Assembly (NCBI GenBank): GCA_001897425.1
Contig: MKSW01000013.1
Location: forward strand, 1-64,000
Length of the DNA stretch: 64,000 bases
Direction: 5' to 3'
Origin: Actinobacteria bacterium 69-20
Lineage (GTDB): Bacteria > Actinomycetota > Actinomycetes > Mycobacteriales > Nakamurellaceae
A program made the translations under genes and the position numbers. The stretch's first letter is position 1, and the number at the start of each line of letters is the position of its first letter. Below, piece after piece: positions 1 to 8,629 of the stretch. The notes under the pieces are model-generated. The model had not been told where the DNA came from. It saw only the letters and a program-made list of their open reading frames with translations, and did not search any database.

Positions 1-68
1 TATCAGTGACCTGCACGAACACGCCACAAATCGGCATAGTTCGAAGGTCGGCATAGGACTTCACTTAT

Positions 69-272
69 GTGGCAATGCTCTCTGGCTGGGTGTATTTGGC
101 GTCCGTGATCGATGTGTTCTCCCGGATGACCGTCGGCTGGCGGGTGTCCCGATCGACGCGCACCGACCTGCCACTCGACGTACTGGCGATGGCCCTGGCC
201 AGCCGATATCGCCAGGGAAGCAACACTTTTTCTGGGCTGGTGAATCAGTCGAATGCGGGCTCACAGGGCACA
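69..272 (+). pseudogene. Decayed IS3-family transposase fragment (integrase core)
   Basis: The reading frame contains the phrase GWVYLASVIDVFSRM, typical of the central integrase (rve) domain of IS3-family OrfB transposases, followed by a stretch resembling the 'R-T-D-L-P-L-D' helix of that family. The family's later GLVHHSD motif appears as GLVNQSN, so the second catalytic aspartate is replaced, and the N-terminal part with the first aspartate is absent. After about base 270 similarity ends. No terminal inverted repeats are visible. This is an inactive relic at the outer edge of the catabolic island and suggests past IS activity there. Family identification is from motif recognition. Confidence 0.7.
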
Positions 273-355
273 GGACCCCGGGCCACACGCCCGACCACGC
301 CCCAACCCATGAAAAACTCAGGCATCAAGTCCCCTTGTAGGTTGCTTCGCGCTTT

Positions 356-1057
356 CTAGAGCATCCAGGTCTCGCGACGGTATGCGGCGTCCCAGAAAAG
401 CCACTCGTATTTCGAGCCCGTCACGAAGATGTCGAGCGTCCTATTCTCATCCTGTGGCCCGAGTTCGGCGCCGATACCGTTCATGATGTCGAGGGTGGCG
501 ATAACCGCATCGACGTATGCCGGATCCTGGTACGAATCGATCCAGTTCTGGTACGCCTTGTTCTTCGACCCCAATTCGCCCAGGTGAATACCTACTTCGG
601 CGTAGATCCAGAAGCACGGCAGGATCGAGGCGACACCGTCCACGAACGACGATCCATGCACATGGCTGCGGATGAAGTTGATGTACGCGAGCGCCGTCGG
701 CGACGGCTTCGCGTCGTCGATCATCGTGGAACGTCCACCCAGCTCCCGCACCACGGACTCATGCAGTTCCGACTCGTACTTCGTCGCGCTGGTCGCATGA
801 TCGGTGAACTCTTGCGTCGCGCGCCAGGTTGGCGCCTTTCCGGCGAGCACGGAGATGGCCTTCGCGTAGTCGCGGATGTAGAGCTCGTCCTGAATGATGT
901 AGTGACGGAACGTCTCCACGTCGAGATCACCGGAGACAAGGCCCGTGATGAAGGGATGCTCGAGGATCGCGTCGTAGATGGGTGTGATCGCGGACCACAG
1001 CCGACCGCTCCAACCCGAGGTGCGTGCGCGCTCCAGCGCTTCCTTCGCGTCAGACAT
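356..1057 (-). CDS. tenA: TenA-family aminopyrimidine aminohydrolase (thiaminase II-like)
   Basis: A 233-residue all-helical TenA/THI-4 family protein. TenA enzymes hydrolyse the amino group of 4-amino-5-aminomethyl-2-methylpyrimidine to give HMP, or cleave thiamine, in the cytoplasm. The key residues of the family can be placed: Asp57 in the QDELY motif, the catalytic Cys148 in ILPCFW, and Glu218 near the C terminus in KYEW. It lies 104 bp downstream of the binding-protein gene of a pyrimidine-type ABC transporter, with a strong hairpin between them. Import and hydrolysis of a thiamine-derived pyrimidine is therefore the likely joint role. The ATG start has an AAAGG element upstream. Family assignment is firm; the exact substrate is inferred. 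Confidence 0.85.
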   Translation of the reverse strand: MSDAKEALERARTSGWSGRLWSAITPIYDAILEHPFITGLVSGDLDVETFRHYIIQDELYIRDYAKAISVLAGKAPTWRATQEFTDHATSATKYESELHESVVRELGGRSTMIDDAKPSPTALAYINFIRSHVHGSSFVDGVASILPCFWIYAEVGIHLGELGSKNKAYQNWIDSYQDPAYVDAVIATLDIMNGIGAELGPQDENRTLDIFVTGSKYEWLFWDAAYRRETWML

Positions 1058-1120
1058 TGAGACTCAACCTTTCGAATCGTGTTACCGAGTGGGCCGAGCC
1101 GCCACGCCTCGTGGAGAAAT

Positions 1121-1157
1121 CGGTGGGGGACCGCATGACGCATGCGATCCCCCACCG
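1121..1157 (-). terminator. Strong hairpin between the binding-protein gene and tenA
   Basis: The arms at 1121-1137 and 1141-1157 pair in 16 of 17 positions around a 3-base loop (ACG). The hairpin begins 5 bases after the stop codon of the upstream lipoprotein gene. There is no long U-tract on the transcript side. It may therefore act as a partial terminator or a 3'-end stabiliser that keeps the lipoprotein mRNA more abundant than the downstream tenA message, a common arrangement for binding-protein genes. Confidence 0.6.
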
Positions 1158-1161
1158 CGTA

Positions 1162-2226
1162 TTACTTCCCGGGCAGCAGCGACATATCGAGGACGTTGCT
1201 GACGTCCACCTTCTTCTCGAGGAGTTTCTCGCCCAACATCCAGTCGGCGAACTGCTGCCAGCGATCCTTACTGATCACGCCGAAACCGCCATCGGGGTTC
1301 TTGAGGAACGGGATCGTTGCGTCGACCATTTCCACGAGTTGGGCGGCGTCATACCCCTTGGCGACAGGCGTAATCGACGTCACCGCGAGTTCGGGATTCT
1401 CTTGCGACTTCGCGTCACCCTTGGCCAGCGCATCCAAGAATTTCTTGACTCGATCCTTGTATCCCGCGTCACTCGCGAGTTTGCTCTTCTGCGCGATCAT
1501 GATGAGTTCGTCGGACTGGCCGACGCCCGCGTCCTTCGCGCTGAAGATGACCGGCTTGATCCCCTCATCGCGCAGTTGCACACCCTCGATATTCGCGTAC
1601 ACGCCGCTGACTCCGGCCACCTGCCCGGCCACGATCGCCGGGACGAGCCCCTGATCGAGGGAAATGACGCTGACCTTCTTTACGTCGACCCCCGCCTTGG
1701 TCAGCATGGCATTGAAGACGCCGTTGGTCACGGGATCGCCGGTGCTGCCGAGCTTCCGCCCCTCAAGATCCTTCAGGGTGCTGAATCCTTGCTTGCCCGA
1801 CAGGATGATGGAGGTCAGGGGGTTCGGGATCAGGGCCCCAACGGCGACCAGGTCGAGGCCGAGAGCATTTGCATTGATGATCTGCGGTTCGTAGCTGATC
1901 GCCAGGTCGACCTGGCCGAGGCTGACCATCTTGAGAGCGTCGGTGCTATTCGACGGCGATTGCAAGGTGACGTCGAGGCCCGCGTCCTTGTAGTAGCCCT
2001 CGTGCTGCGCCGTGTAAAGCGAGATGTGGTCGGGGTTCGGGAACCAGTCCAGCAGCACGGTGAACGGCTCGAGCTTCTGCGGCGTCTCGGCGGAACTCGT
2101 CTGGGTCCCAGACGTCTGCTGCCCCGATGAGCCGGCGGAGGAGTTTCCCGAACCGCACCCGGCTACGAGCGCCACCGCGGCAACCGCGGCAATGCCGATG
2201 CCCAAGCGCCCTCTGTGTCGTGCCAT
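1162..2226 (-). CDS. THI5/NMT1-like ABC transporter substrate-binding lipoprotein (ThiY-like)
   Basis: A 354-residue exported lipoprotein that should capture the substrate for the ThiX/ThiZ-like permease and ATPase encoded upstream. The start at 2226 is chosen because GAGAGGTGA lies just upstream and a classic lipoprotein signal follows, with lipobox LVAGC and Cys24 as the lipidated residue. A Ser/Gly/Thr-rich linker leads to the mature domain, which begins with LDWFPNPDH (residues 59-67), a signature of the THI5/NMT1 superfamily of pyrimidine-precursor-binding proteins such as ThiY. Known relatives bind formylaminopyrimidine or HMP. Related proteins can also bind sulfonates or riboflavin, so the ligand is inferred from the two neighbouring tenA genes. 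Confidence 0.85.
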   Translation of the reverse strand: MARHRGRLGIGIAAVAAVALVAGCGSGNSSAGSSGQQTSGTQTSSAETPQKLEPFTVLLDWFPNPDHISLYTAQHEGYYKDAGLDVTLQSPSNSTDALKMVSLGQVDLAISYEPQIINANALGLDLVAVGALIPNPLTSIILSGKQGFSTLKDLEGRKLGSTGDPVTNGVFNAMLTKAGVDVKKVSVISLDQGLVPAIVAGQVAGVSGVYANIEGVQLRDEGIKPVIFSAKDAGVGQSDELIMIAQKSKLASDAGYKDRVKKFLDALAKGDAKSQENPELAVTSITPVAKGYDAAQLVEMVDATIPFLKNPDGGFGVISKDRWQQFADWMLGEKLLEKKVDVSNVLDMSLLPGK

Positions 2227-2360
2227 CGCAATCACCTCTCGTTTTCGGAAGTTGACGGTTGTTGTGCGACTGCTATGCCGTGCGTGTGCTTCGCGTTCGT
2301 CGTCGTGCGGTATCGGGCACCGCATGCCGGCGTTTTCAGCAAGGGTTCCGCGGGCCTCAT

Positions 2361-2400
2361 CGCTATATCTAACCGATTAGATCTTATATGTGACAATGGC
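2361..2400. promoter_or_regulatory. Candidate operator/promoter region A of the island
   Basis: This AT-rich patch lies upstream of the binding-protein gene, in a 271-bp gap. On the minus strand it carries ACAT, then ATA, then AGATCTAA, matching the order of elements upstream of the M20 gene at about 21.29 kb and, in inverted orientation, the element upstream of the aldehyde dehydrogenase gene. It is a plausible GntR-regulator site. The similarity was aligned by eye only. Confidence 0.4.
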
Positions 2401-2497
2401 GACTTGTATAGAGCCTTTCGATAACGATCGAGCACCGTTCGCTCGTCCTACGGCATGCGCCTTGCAACGCCACGCAGTCAGCGTTGCGGAGCGGCGC

Positions 2498-3337
2498 TCA
2501 GGCGACGCGGGACTGCCTGGCCCACGGGCACATGATGCGTTCGAGCACATTGACCAGAAGGAACAACGCGACTGCCCCGATGGTCAGGATGACGATCGCC
2601 GCGAACACCATGTCGGTCGCCATCAACGGCGTCGCCTGGATCATCACGTAGCCGAGACCATCCTGCGAGCCGGCATACTCACCGAAGACCGCGCCGACCG
2701 GCGCGTACACCGCAGAGATTCGCATGCCGGTGAACATCGAGGGCAGGGCGGCCGGTATCTGCACCCTCCGCAACGTCGACCAACGGCTGCCGTCCAGCGT
2801 CCGCATCAGTCGGAGGTACTGGGGATCGACCGCGCTGAGACCGTCGAGCGAGTTGACGACCATGGAGAAGAAGCAGATGAACGCGACGACGATGAGCTTC
2901 GGAGTGATCGTGTAGCCGAACATGATCGCCAGAACCGGGGCGATCACGACGATCGGCACAGCCTGCGAACCGATGAGCAACGGGTAGACCGCATTGCGTA
3001 ACGACTCGGAAAGATGCAGCAGCAGCGCGATCACCAGGGCGACGACGACCGCCAAGACATAGCCGCCCATGACCTCCTTGCCGGTCACCCAGGTGGCGCT
3101 GGCCAGTGTGTCGGACCACCTGGTGACAATCTTCGACCCGATCGCCTCCAGCGACGGCAGGATGTAGGCCGGCACGCCGAACCAGTGGCTGGCGACTTCC
3201 CAGAATGCCGCGACGACGGCGACGATACCGAGGCTCGGAAGGCTTCGCTTGACCTTGCGCATGATCAACGACGAGCCGCTTCGCCGCGTGGGAAGCATGT
3301 CCGGCGCAACAACTGTCGCTGAGGTTGTCTGGGTCAT
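2498..3337 (-). CDS. ABC transporter permease, ThiX/SsuC type
   Basis: A 279-residue inner-membrane permease of the BPD_transp_1 family with about six hydrophobic segments. The cytoplasmic coupling loop for the ATPase is visible around residues 190-215 (RTLDGSRWSTLRRVQIPAALP, the EAA-type loop). Its ATG overlaps the stop of the ATPase gene by 4 bases, indicating translational coupling. With the downstream lipoprotein and upstream ATPase it forms a complete importer of the ThiXYZ type. Sequence class alone would also fit taurine or sulfonate uptake; the two tenA genes and the THI5-type binding protein favour a pyrimidine. Confidence 0.85.
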   Translation of the reverse strand: MTQTTSATVVAPDMLPTRRSGSSLIMRKVKRSLPSLGIVAVVAAFWEVASHWFGVPAYILPSLEAIGSKIVTRWSDTLASATWVTGKEVMGGYVLAVVVALVIALLLHLSESLRNAVYPLLIGSQAVPIVVIAPVLAIMFGYTITPKLIVVAFICFFSMVVNSLDGLSAVDPQYLRLMRTLDGSRWSTLRRVQIPAALPSMFTGMRISAVYAPVGAVFGEYAGSQDGLGYVMIQATPLMATDMVFAAIVILTIGAVALFLLVNVLERIMCPWARQSRVA

Positions 3338-4119
3338 GACGCCTCCAACAGGCCGAGGATCTGGTCTCTGAGATCGCCGAACTCCGGCAGCCGGATCAGA
3401 TCTCGCCGCGACATGCCCTCCGGCAGACTGACCTCGAACGTCGCCTGGATCCGTCCCGGCCGGGCCGACATGACCACGACCTTGTTTCCTAGTAGCAGTG
3501 CCTCCTCGACGTCATGGGTCACCAGGATCGTGGTCCGCGGTTCCTCGTCCAGGGCACCGCGCAGCCACAACTGCAAGTCGGCGCGCGTGATGGAGTCGAG
3601 GGCGCCGAATGGCTCATCGAGGAGCAGCACCTCCTTGCCGGCGGACAAGGTGCGCAGGAAGGAGACCCGTTGCCGCATGCCGCCGGAAAGCTGATACGGG
3701 TAACGATCCTCGAAGCCCGCCAGTCCGAAACGGCCGGCAAGATCGGCGACTTGTTGCCGTGCCACCTTCGCGCGCACACCGCGGTTCTCCAAGGAAATGG
3801 CCGCGTTCCCGAGGACGTCTCGCCACGGCAGCAACAGGTCTCGCTGCGGCATCCACGCGCACTTCTTCAAACGTCCCTGAGACGTGCTCTCCCCGAGCAC
3901 GCTCACCACACCCGCGTCCGGGTCATCCAGCCCGCTGATGATGCCGAGGAGCGTGGACTTGCCGCAGCCGCTCGGCCCGACGATCGAAAGCCTGTCATGG
4001 ATCGTCAGCTCCAGCGTCGCGTCCTGGATGGCGGTCGTCGCTCCGAACCGCTTGATGACGCCTTGCACCTGTATCGCAGGCGCGGTCGTGACAGGTGGGC
4101 TGGGCTGCATCGCAGTCAT
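3334..4119 (-). CDS. ABC transporter ATP-binding protein, ThiZ/SsuB type
   Basis: The 261-residue ATPase of the importer. Walker A is GPSGCGKST (about 48-56), followed by a Q-loop region, the LSGGMRQR signature, Walker B LLLDEPFGALD and a switch histidine in LVTHDVEEAL. The ATG at 4119 is preferred because GGAAGG lies about 9 bases upstream and the family domain starts soon afterwards; a longer in-frame start at 4161 adds an unconserved tail. It is co-transcribed with the permease (4-bp overlap) and follows the second tenA. Confidence 0.88.
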   Translation of the reverse strand: MTAMQPSPPVTTAPAIQVQGVIKRFGATTAIQDATLELTIHDRLSIVGPSGCGKSTLLGIISGLDDPDAGVVSVLGESTSQGRLKKCAWMPQRDLLLPWRDVLGNAAISLENRGVRAKVARQQVADLAGRFGLAGFEDRYPYQLSGGMRQRVSFLRTLSAGKEVLLLDEPFGALDSITRADLQLWLRGALDEEPRTTILVTHDVEEALLLGNKVVVMSARPGRIQATFEVSLPEGMSRRDLIRLPEFGDLRDQILGLLEAS

Positions 4120-4193
4120 TGGCCATCGCCTTCCATCGCATGTTCTCCCGGCTGAATCCACGGCGTCCTGAGATCGCTGCCGCCCCCGGCCAT

Positions 4194-4859
4194 CTACTGA
4201 CTGCCCTTGCTGTACGCCATGGACCAGAAGTCGTGCTCGTAACTGATGGACGTGTTGAACGCCGATTGCGCTGCGTCAAGATCCGCACCGGCGACGTGCC
4301 GGTCGATCAGGTCCGTCGTCTCTCCGATGAGCGCCGCGTAATCGTCATTCGAGAACATCGCGATCCAGTCGCGGTAGATCTCGTCCTCACACAGGTCCTG
4401 CGCCAGCAGACGCGTACCGATCTCGCCGTAGCTCCACTGGCACGGCAACAGTGCTGCCAGGGCCGTGACGATGCCGAAACGCGAACAGGTGTCGAGCAGG
4501 TGTCGCGTGTAGGCATACCCGGTCTTGTGCCGTGGCGTCGGCTGGGTGCCCAATCGATCGGCAAACCGGCGGTTCGCCGGAAGTTCCGTCTCCACGATCT
4601 GCACCAGGAATCTGCTGAGAACACTGACGCTCGCGGCATCAGGTGCCCGGGAGACCGTCAATGCGATCGCCCTTGCATAGTCCTCCAAGTACGGGATGTT
4701 CTGGCTGAAGTAGTAGGCGAAGACACCGTGCGGCAGCGAGCCGTCGCCGATACCGGTCACCATCGGGTGGTGAGCAGCCGCATCCCAGGTGTCGGAGCCC
4801 CCCAGCCTCAACTGCTGCGCGAAGGAGCCCACGTCGATGTCATCAGACATATCCGTCAT
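4194..4859 (-). CDS. Second TenA-family protein, divergent active site
   Basis: A 221-residue TenA/THI-4 family protein clearly different from the other copy in the island. The nucleophile cysteine is kept (Cys140 in LLPCQWSYGEIG) and a C-terminal glutamate is present (YEHDF). The aspartate that in TenA contacts the pyrimidine amino group is replaced by Asn54 (SQNIPY). This suggests a related but different substrate, for example a pyrimidine lacking the 4-amino group or a formylated one. The start is uncertain: GTG at 4862, ATG at 4859 or ATG at 4847, none with a strong ribosome binding site. It sits between the COG2159 hydrolase and the ATPase in one transcription block. Confidence 0.8.
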   Translation of the reverse strand: MTDMSDDIDVGSFAQQLRLGGSDTWDAAAHHPMVTGIGDGSLPHGVFAYYFSQNIPYLEDYARAIALTVSRAPDAASVSVLSRFLVQIVETELPANRRFADRLGTQPTPRHKTGYAYTRHLLDTCSRFGIVTALAALLPCQWSYGEIGTRLLAQDLCEDEIYRDWIAMFSNDDYAALIGETTDLIDRHVAGADLDAAQSAFNTSISYEHDFWSMAYSKGSQ

Positions 4860-4889
4860 CACTCATTTCGTCAGTGCGATCGTTTTTCT

Positions 4890-5894
4890 TCACAAAAGGC
4901 CCAGTACGCGCGCAAAATTGTCGCCGGCGATTCCGTCGAGTTTCGACTCAGGGATCGGCTCGGCGCCCACCCGCTCCGCATGCGCGTTGACATTGCGGAG
5001 CTTCGTCATCAATGCCACCGGATCGTAGAGGAAGCCCGGATAGTCCGTCCCGAAGAAGATCTTCTCCAGCGGTACGAACGATTGCTCGGCGTGAATGAGG
5101 AAGCGGAACAACTCCTCCTCGGTGGCACTGGCGATGTAATAACTGATCTCGGTGTAGAAGTTCGGATGCTTCGTCAGCATGAACAGCGCCTCGTCCATCC
5201 ACGGAATACCACAGTGCGCGATAATGACACGCAGATCCCGGAAATGTCTTCCGATCGCATCGAGCAACGCTGGCCTGGCGTACTCCATCCGCGCATCGAT
5301 GCGGGTCGATCCGGCTTGGTGGACCATCACCGGGATTCCTAGCTCGGCCGCCTTCTCGTAGAGAGGGAAGCCGAGGATCGGATCCGCCGGCGACCAATCC
5401 TGGTACATCGGATAGAGTTTCACACCAGAGAGTCCAAGTTCGCGTACCGACCGATCCAGCTCCGCGACTGCCGCCTTCGGCCCGCGATAGTTCGGGTTGA
5501 CCGAACCGAATCCGATGAACCTGTCGGGGTCGCTACGGACGATCGCGGCGATGTAGTCGTTACACTTTTCGGGACTCGGCGGCCCCGACACATCCGTGAT
5601 CCGCGCCGTATCGACCGTGCCGATCAGTTTGCCCTCTAAGAATTGTGGGGACACCCCGAGGACAACGATCTTGTCGAATCCCGGATGCGCGGCGATCGAC
5701 GCGTCGGGACCGGTGATAGGAAACCCAGCCTTTCCGTAGCCGCTCTCCTCCCATTCCTGCTCCGTCGGCATACGATGAGAGGGCAGCTTCCCATGGCTCC
5801 GGTAGATGCACAGAGATCCCTCACGGCCGTATGCGGTATTGAAGTCTGTGTCTCCCGCGAGACTCAGAATGTGGGTATGCGCGTCGATCAGCAT
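4890..5894 (-). CDS. COG2159 metal-dependent TIM-barrel amidohydrolase/decarboxylase
   Basis: A 334-residue member of the amidohydrolase superfamily, ACMSD/resorcylate decarboxylase branch (Amidohydro_2). The metal site is recognisable: HxH at residues 6-8 (DAHTH), a central histidine in MVHQAG, another in IIAHCG, and a late aspartate in FGTDYPG. Relatives decarboxylate aromatic acids; isoorotate (5-carboxyuracil) decarboxylase belongs to this group. In this neighbourhood a decarboxylase or hydrolase acting on a pyrimidine-5-carboxylate is attractive but unproven. The ATG overlaps the upstream deaminase stop by 7 bases and has GAGGATAG upstream. Confidence 0.75.
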   Translation of the reverse strand: MLIDAHTHILSLAGDTDFNTAYGREGSLCIYRSHGKLPSHRMPTEQEWEESGYGKAGFPITGPDASIAAHPGFDKIVVLGVSPQFLEGKLIGTVDTARITDVSGPPSPEKCNDYIAAIVRSDPDRFIGFGSVNPNYRGPKAAVAELDRSVRELGLSGVKLYPMYQDWSPADPILGFPLYEKAAELGIPVMVHQAGSTRIDARMEYARPALLDAIGRHFRDLRVIIAHCGIPWMDEALFMLTKHPNFYTEISYYIASATEEELFRFLIHAEQSFVPLEKIFFGTDYPGFLYDPVALMTKLRNVNAHAERVGAEPIPESKLDGIAGDNFARVLGLL

Positions 5895-7195
5895 AGATCT
5901 ATCCTCTTCATAAGGATCTTGAGACCCTCGTTGGCCCGTTGGCGTAATTCCTGGTAATCGTGTTCCACGAGCGCTCCCCCGCGTACGAGGATTCGGCCAT
6001 CGACGATGGTGGTGTCGACGATGCTGGAGTTGGCTGCGTATGCGAGATGGCTGTAGACGTGTCGCTTGTCACCCGGTAGGAGTGGCGTGAACATCGCTCG
6101 TTCCGTGTGCAGGATGATCACGTCGGCGAGTTGGCCCGGCGAGAGCTGGCCGCTCTCGTGGCCGAGCGCCCGGCCCCCGTTCTGTGTCGCCATGCGGACG
6201 ACCTGATCGGCAGGTATCAGCATGCTGTTCTGGCGATCGGCCCGTTGTATCAAGGATGCGAACTTCATGATCTCGAACAAGTCATGGGTGTTGCTCGACT
6301 CCGCGGCGTCATGACCGAGGCCGACATTGATTCCGGCCGCGATCATGTCCGGGACTCTGGCTATCCCGTTCCCGAGCTTCGCGTTCGAGATGGGGTTGTA
6401 CGAGATGCTGGTCGCCGTCTGGCGCATCAGATCGATCTCATGGTCGGAGAGCCACACGCAGTGCGCCGCCACTGTCTTCGGCCCGAGCAGGCCGGCATGG
6501 AATGCCAGCTCGGTGGGTCGGGCGCCGAAGCGCCGGCGTACGGTTTCGACCTCGTCCAGGGATTCGTTCAGGTGTACATGGACCCCGGTGTCCAACGCCC
6601 GCGCGAGTTCCGCTGCTTCCTGCAGCAGCTCAGGTGAGGCCAGCGGAAGCCACTCGATCCCGACGAACACCTCGATTCTGCCGTCGCCGCTACCGTGACA
6701 TGACTCGAACGCCTCCTTCACATCGGACAGCTGGTCGAGTCGGTGTTGGGCGAGGGCGACATCATTGGACAGGACCGCGCGGATCCCCGCCGCGTCCGCT
6801 GCTCGCGCGAGATCCGGGAGGCGTCGGTACATATCGTTGACGGTCGTCACACCGGCCAGTAACGAGTCCGCGTAACCGTGGAGTGCGAAACCGTAGGCAA
6901 GATCGGCATCGAGCGCCCTGATCGAGGGGTACCAGAACCGCTCGAGCGACTCCCGCAGGGCGACGTGGTCGTAGAGACCCTTGCCGACCGCGGTGTGGTA
7001 ATGCAGATCCACCAGACCGGGCATGACGATCATGCCAGTGGCATCGATGCGGTCTGCCGATGCCGGGACGGGCCCGGCAAAGGGCCCGTCCCCCACCGAG
7101 AGAATACGGTTGTCCACGAGCACGACGTGTCCACCGAAGTGGACATCATCGGCGTCGTTCAAGGTCAGAACCGTGGCGTTCTCGATGACGATCAT
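5888..7195 (-). CDS. COG0402 amidohydrolase (deaminase-like), paralogue 1
   Basis: A 435-residue amidohydrolase of the cytosine deaminase / TrzA / SAH-deaminase group. An N-terminal beta-sandwich strand leads into the barrel with metal ligands in DLHYHT, a substrate-side HLNES motif, AAHCVW and LGHDAAES. Such enzymes usually remove amino groups from N-heterocycles by hydrolysis. The start at 7195 has GAGGT 9 bases upstream; a start at 7225 is possible. It is highly similar along its length to the adjacent gene at 7247-8557, indicating tandem duplication. Deamination of an aminopyrimidine is the natural guess in this island; the substrate is not established. Confidence 0.78.
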   Translation of the reverse strand: MIVIENATVLTLNDADDVHFGGHVVLVDNRILSVGDGPFAGPVPASADRIDATGMIVMPGLVDLHYHTAVGKGLYDHVALRESLERFWYPSIRALDADLAYGFALHGYADSLLAGVTTVNDMYRRLPDLARAADAAGIRAVLSNDVALAQHRLDQLSDVKEAFESCHGSGDGRIEVFVGIEWLPLASPELLQEAAELARALDTGVHVHLNESLDEVETVRRRFGARPTELAFHAGLLGPKTVAAHCVWLSDHEIDLMRQTATSISYNPISNAKLGNGIARVPDMIAAGINVGLGHDAAESSNTHDLFEIMKFASLIQRADRQNSMLIPADQVVRMATQNGGRALGHESGQLSPGQLADVIILHTERAMFTPLLPGDKRHVYSHLAYAANSSIVDTTIVDGRILVRGGALVEHDYQELRQRANEGLKILMKRIDLC

Positions 7196-7246
7196 CGTGC
7201 TGACCTCATTTTCATGAATCGGCAACGCAGCGGCCGAGCGAGCGGA

Positions 7247-8557
7247 TCATGAGTTCGCTTGGACAGCCTTGAGGACCCGCTGGAAACCCTCATTTGCCTT
7301 GCGAACGATCTCCTTCTCATCCATGAAGGTGAGTTTGCGGTCCCGCATCACGAAGGAGCCGTCGATGATGGTCGAGTTGACGCAACTTCCGTTGGCGCTG
7401 TAGACGATGTGCGAGTAGATGTGGTTCGCATCGCCGTGGATCAGCGGCGTGAACATCGGGTTTTGCGTATCGAGCACGATCACGTCGGCTTTCATTCCGG
7501 CGGTAAGCTGCCCCGTGTTGTGCTGCAATGCCGCCGATCCGTTGCGTGTTGCCATCCGCACCACGTCCGGCGCCGGCATCAGGCTGGAGTCGACGCGGTT
7601 CGCACGATGGATGATCGAGGCAAACTTCATCACTTCGAAGAGGTCACGGCTGTTGTTGCATTCCGCCGCGTCATGGCCGAGCCCGACGTTGATGCCGGCC
7701 GCGAGCATCTCGGGCACACGGGCGATACCGTTGCCGAGTTTGGCGTTAGAACTCGGGTTGTGCGAGATATGGGTCCCGGTCTCCCGCATGAGCGCGATCT
7801 CCCGATCGGAGAGCCACACGCAATGGGCGGCAACGCAGTCCGGGCCTAAAATGCCCGCCTCGTAGGCAACCTCGGTCGGCCGTTTGCCGAAACGCTTCTT
7901 GCTGTCCTCCACCTCGGTCAGCGATTCATTGAGGTGAATATGGATGCCGGTGCCGAGCTCGTTCGCCAAGGCACGCGCGTCCTGCAGTAGCTCGGGGTCA
8001 GCCAACGGCAACCACTCGATCCCGACGTAGACCTCGACCCTGCCGTTGGCCAGGCCGTGGACCTCCTGGTACGCGGCGCGGTTGTCATCGAGGGTGTCGA
8101 TGTTGTGCTCATCCAACGCCACGTCGTTGGACAGCACGGCACGGATCCCGATGTCCTGTGCCGCTCGTGCCAGGTCCGGCAGGCGCCGGTACATGTCGTT
8201 GACAGTCGTGACGCCGCATTGGATCGACTCGAGATAGCTGGCGGCCGCCGCCCAATAGGCGGCATCCGCATCGAGGTTGCGGATCAGCGGATACCAGGCC
8301 GTATCGAGGTACTCCCACAGCGGCAGGTGATCGCTGAAGCCCTTGCCGATCGCCGTGTGGTAGTGGAGGTCGACCAGACCGGGCATCACGATCTGATCGG
8401 CCGTATCGACCACCTCGTCGTCCGGCCGGAGCGCAGGAGTGCCGCTACCGACCTCGACGATCGAGTCGCCGTCGATCACCACATAGCCGTCCGCATGGAC
8501 GGTCGCGTCGTCGTCCATCGTCATGACGGTTCCGCCGACGAGGGCAATTCTGCTCAT
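7247..8557 (-). CDS. COG0402 amidohydrolase (deaminase-like), paralogue 2
   Basis: A 436-residue protein with the same motifs as its neighbour: DLHYHTAIGKG, MYRRLPDLARAA, VGIEWLPLA, HLNES, AAHCVWLSD, NAKLGNGIARVP and LGHDAAE. The two copies differ mainly in the C-terminal third, which suggests related but distinct substrates or a heteromeric enzyme. AGGAG precedes the ATG by about 9 bases. It follows the alcohol dehydrogenase gene in the same direction, so oxidation and deamination are probably expressed together. The group also includes guanine, chlorotriazine and S-adenosylhomocysteine hydrolases. Confidence 0.78.
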   Translation of the reverse strand: MSRIALVGGTVMTMDDDATVHADGYVVIDGDSIVEVGSGTPALRPDDEVVDTADQIVMPGLVDLHYHTAIGKGFSDHLPLWEYLDTAWYPLIRNLDADAAYWAAAASYLESIQCGVTTVNDMYRRLPDLARAAQDIGIRAVLSNDVALDEHNIDTLDDNRAAYQEVHGLANGRVEVYVGIEWLPLADPELLQDARALANELGTGIHIHLNESLTEVEDSKKRFGKRPTEVAYEAGILGPDCVAAHCVWLSDREIALMRETGTHISHNPSSNAKLGNGIARVPEMLAAGINVGLGHDAAECNNSRDLFEVMKFASIIHRANRVDSSLMPAPDVVRMATRNGSAALQHNTGQLTAGMKADVIVLDTQNPMFTPLIHGDANHIYSHIVYSANGSCVNSTIIDGSFVMRDRKLTFMDEKEIVRKANEGFQRVLKAVQANS

Positions 8558-8629
8558 TGTCTGTCTCCTATCGGAATGGGGGCAGGCCAGCAGCCTGTCG
8601 ACCGACAGCCGGTTCTCCCGGCGGTCAGT

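Noticed and set aside
584..2130. Long plus-strand frames overlapping the island genes
   Set aside because: They are antisense shadows of high-GC minus-strand genes: no domains, Arg/His/Asp-rich composition and no ribosome binding sites.
2227..2497. TPP riboswitch in front of the binding-protein gene
   Set aside because: No CTGAGA plus ACCTGATCTGG-type pair on the minus strand; control looks operator-based instead.
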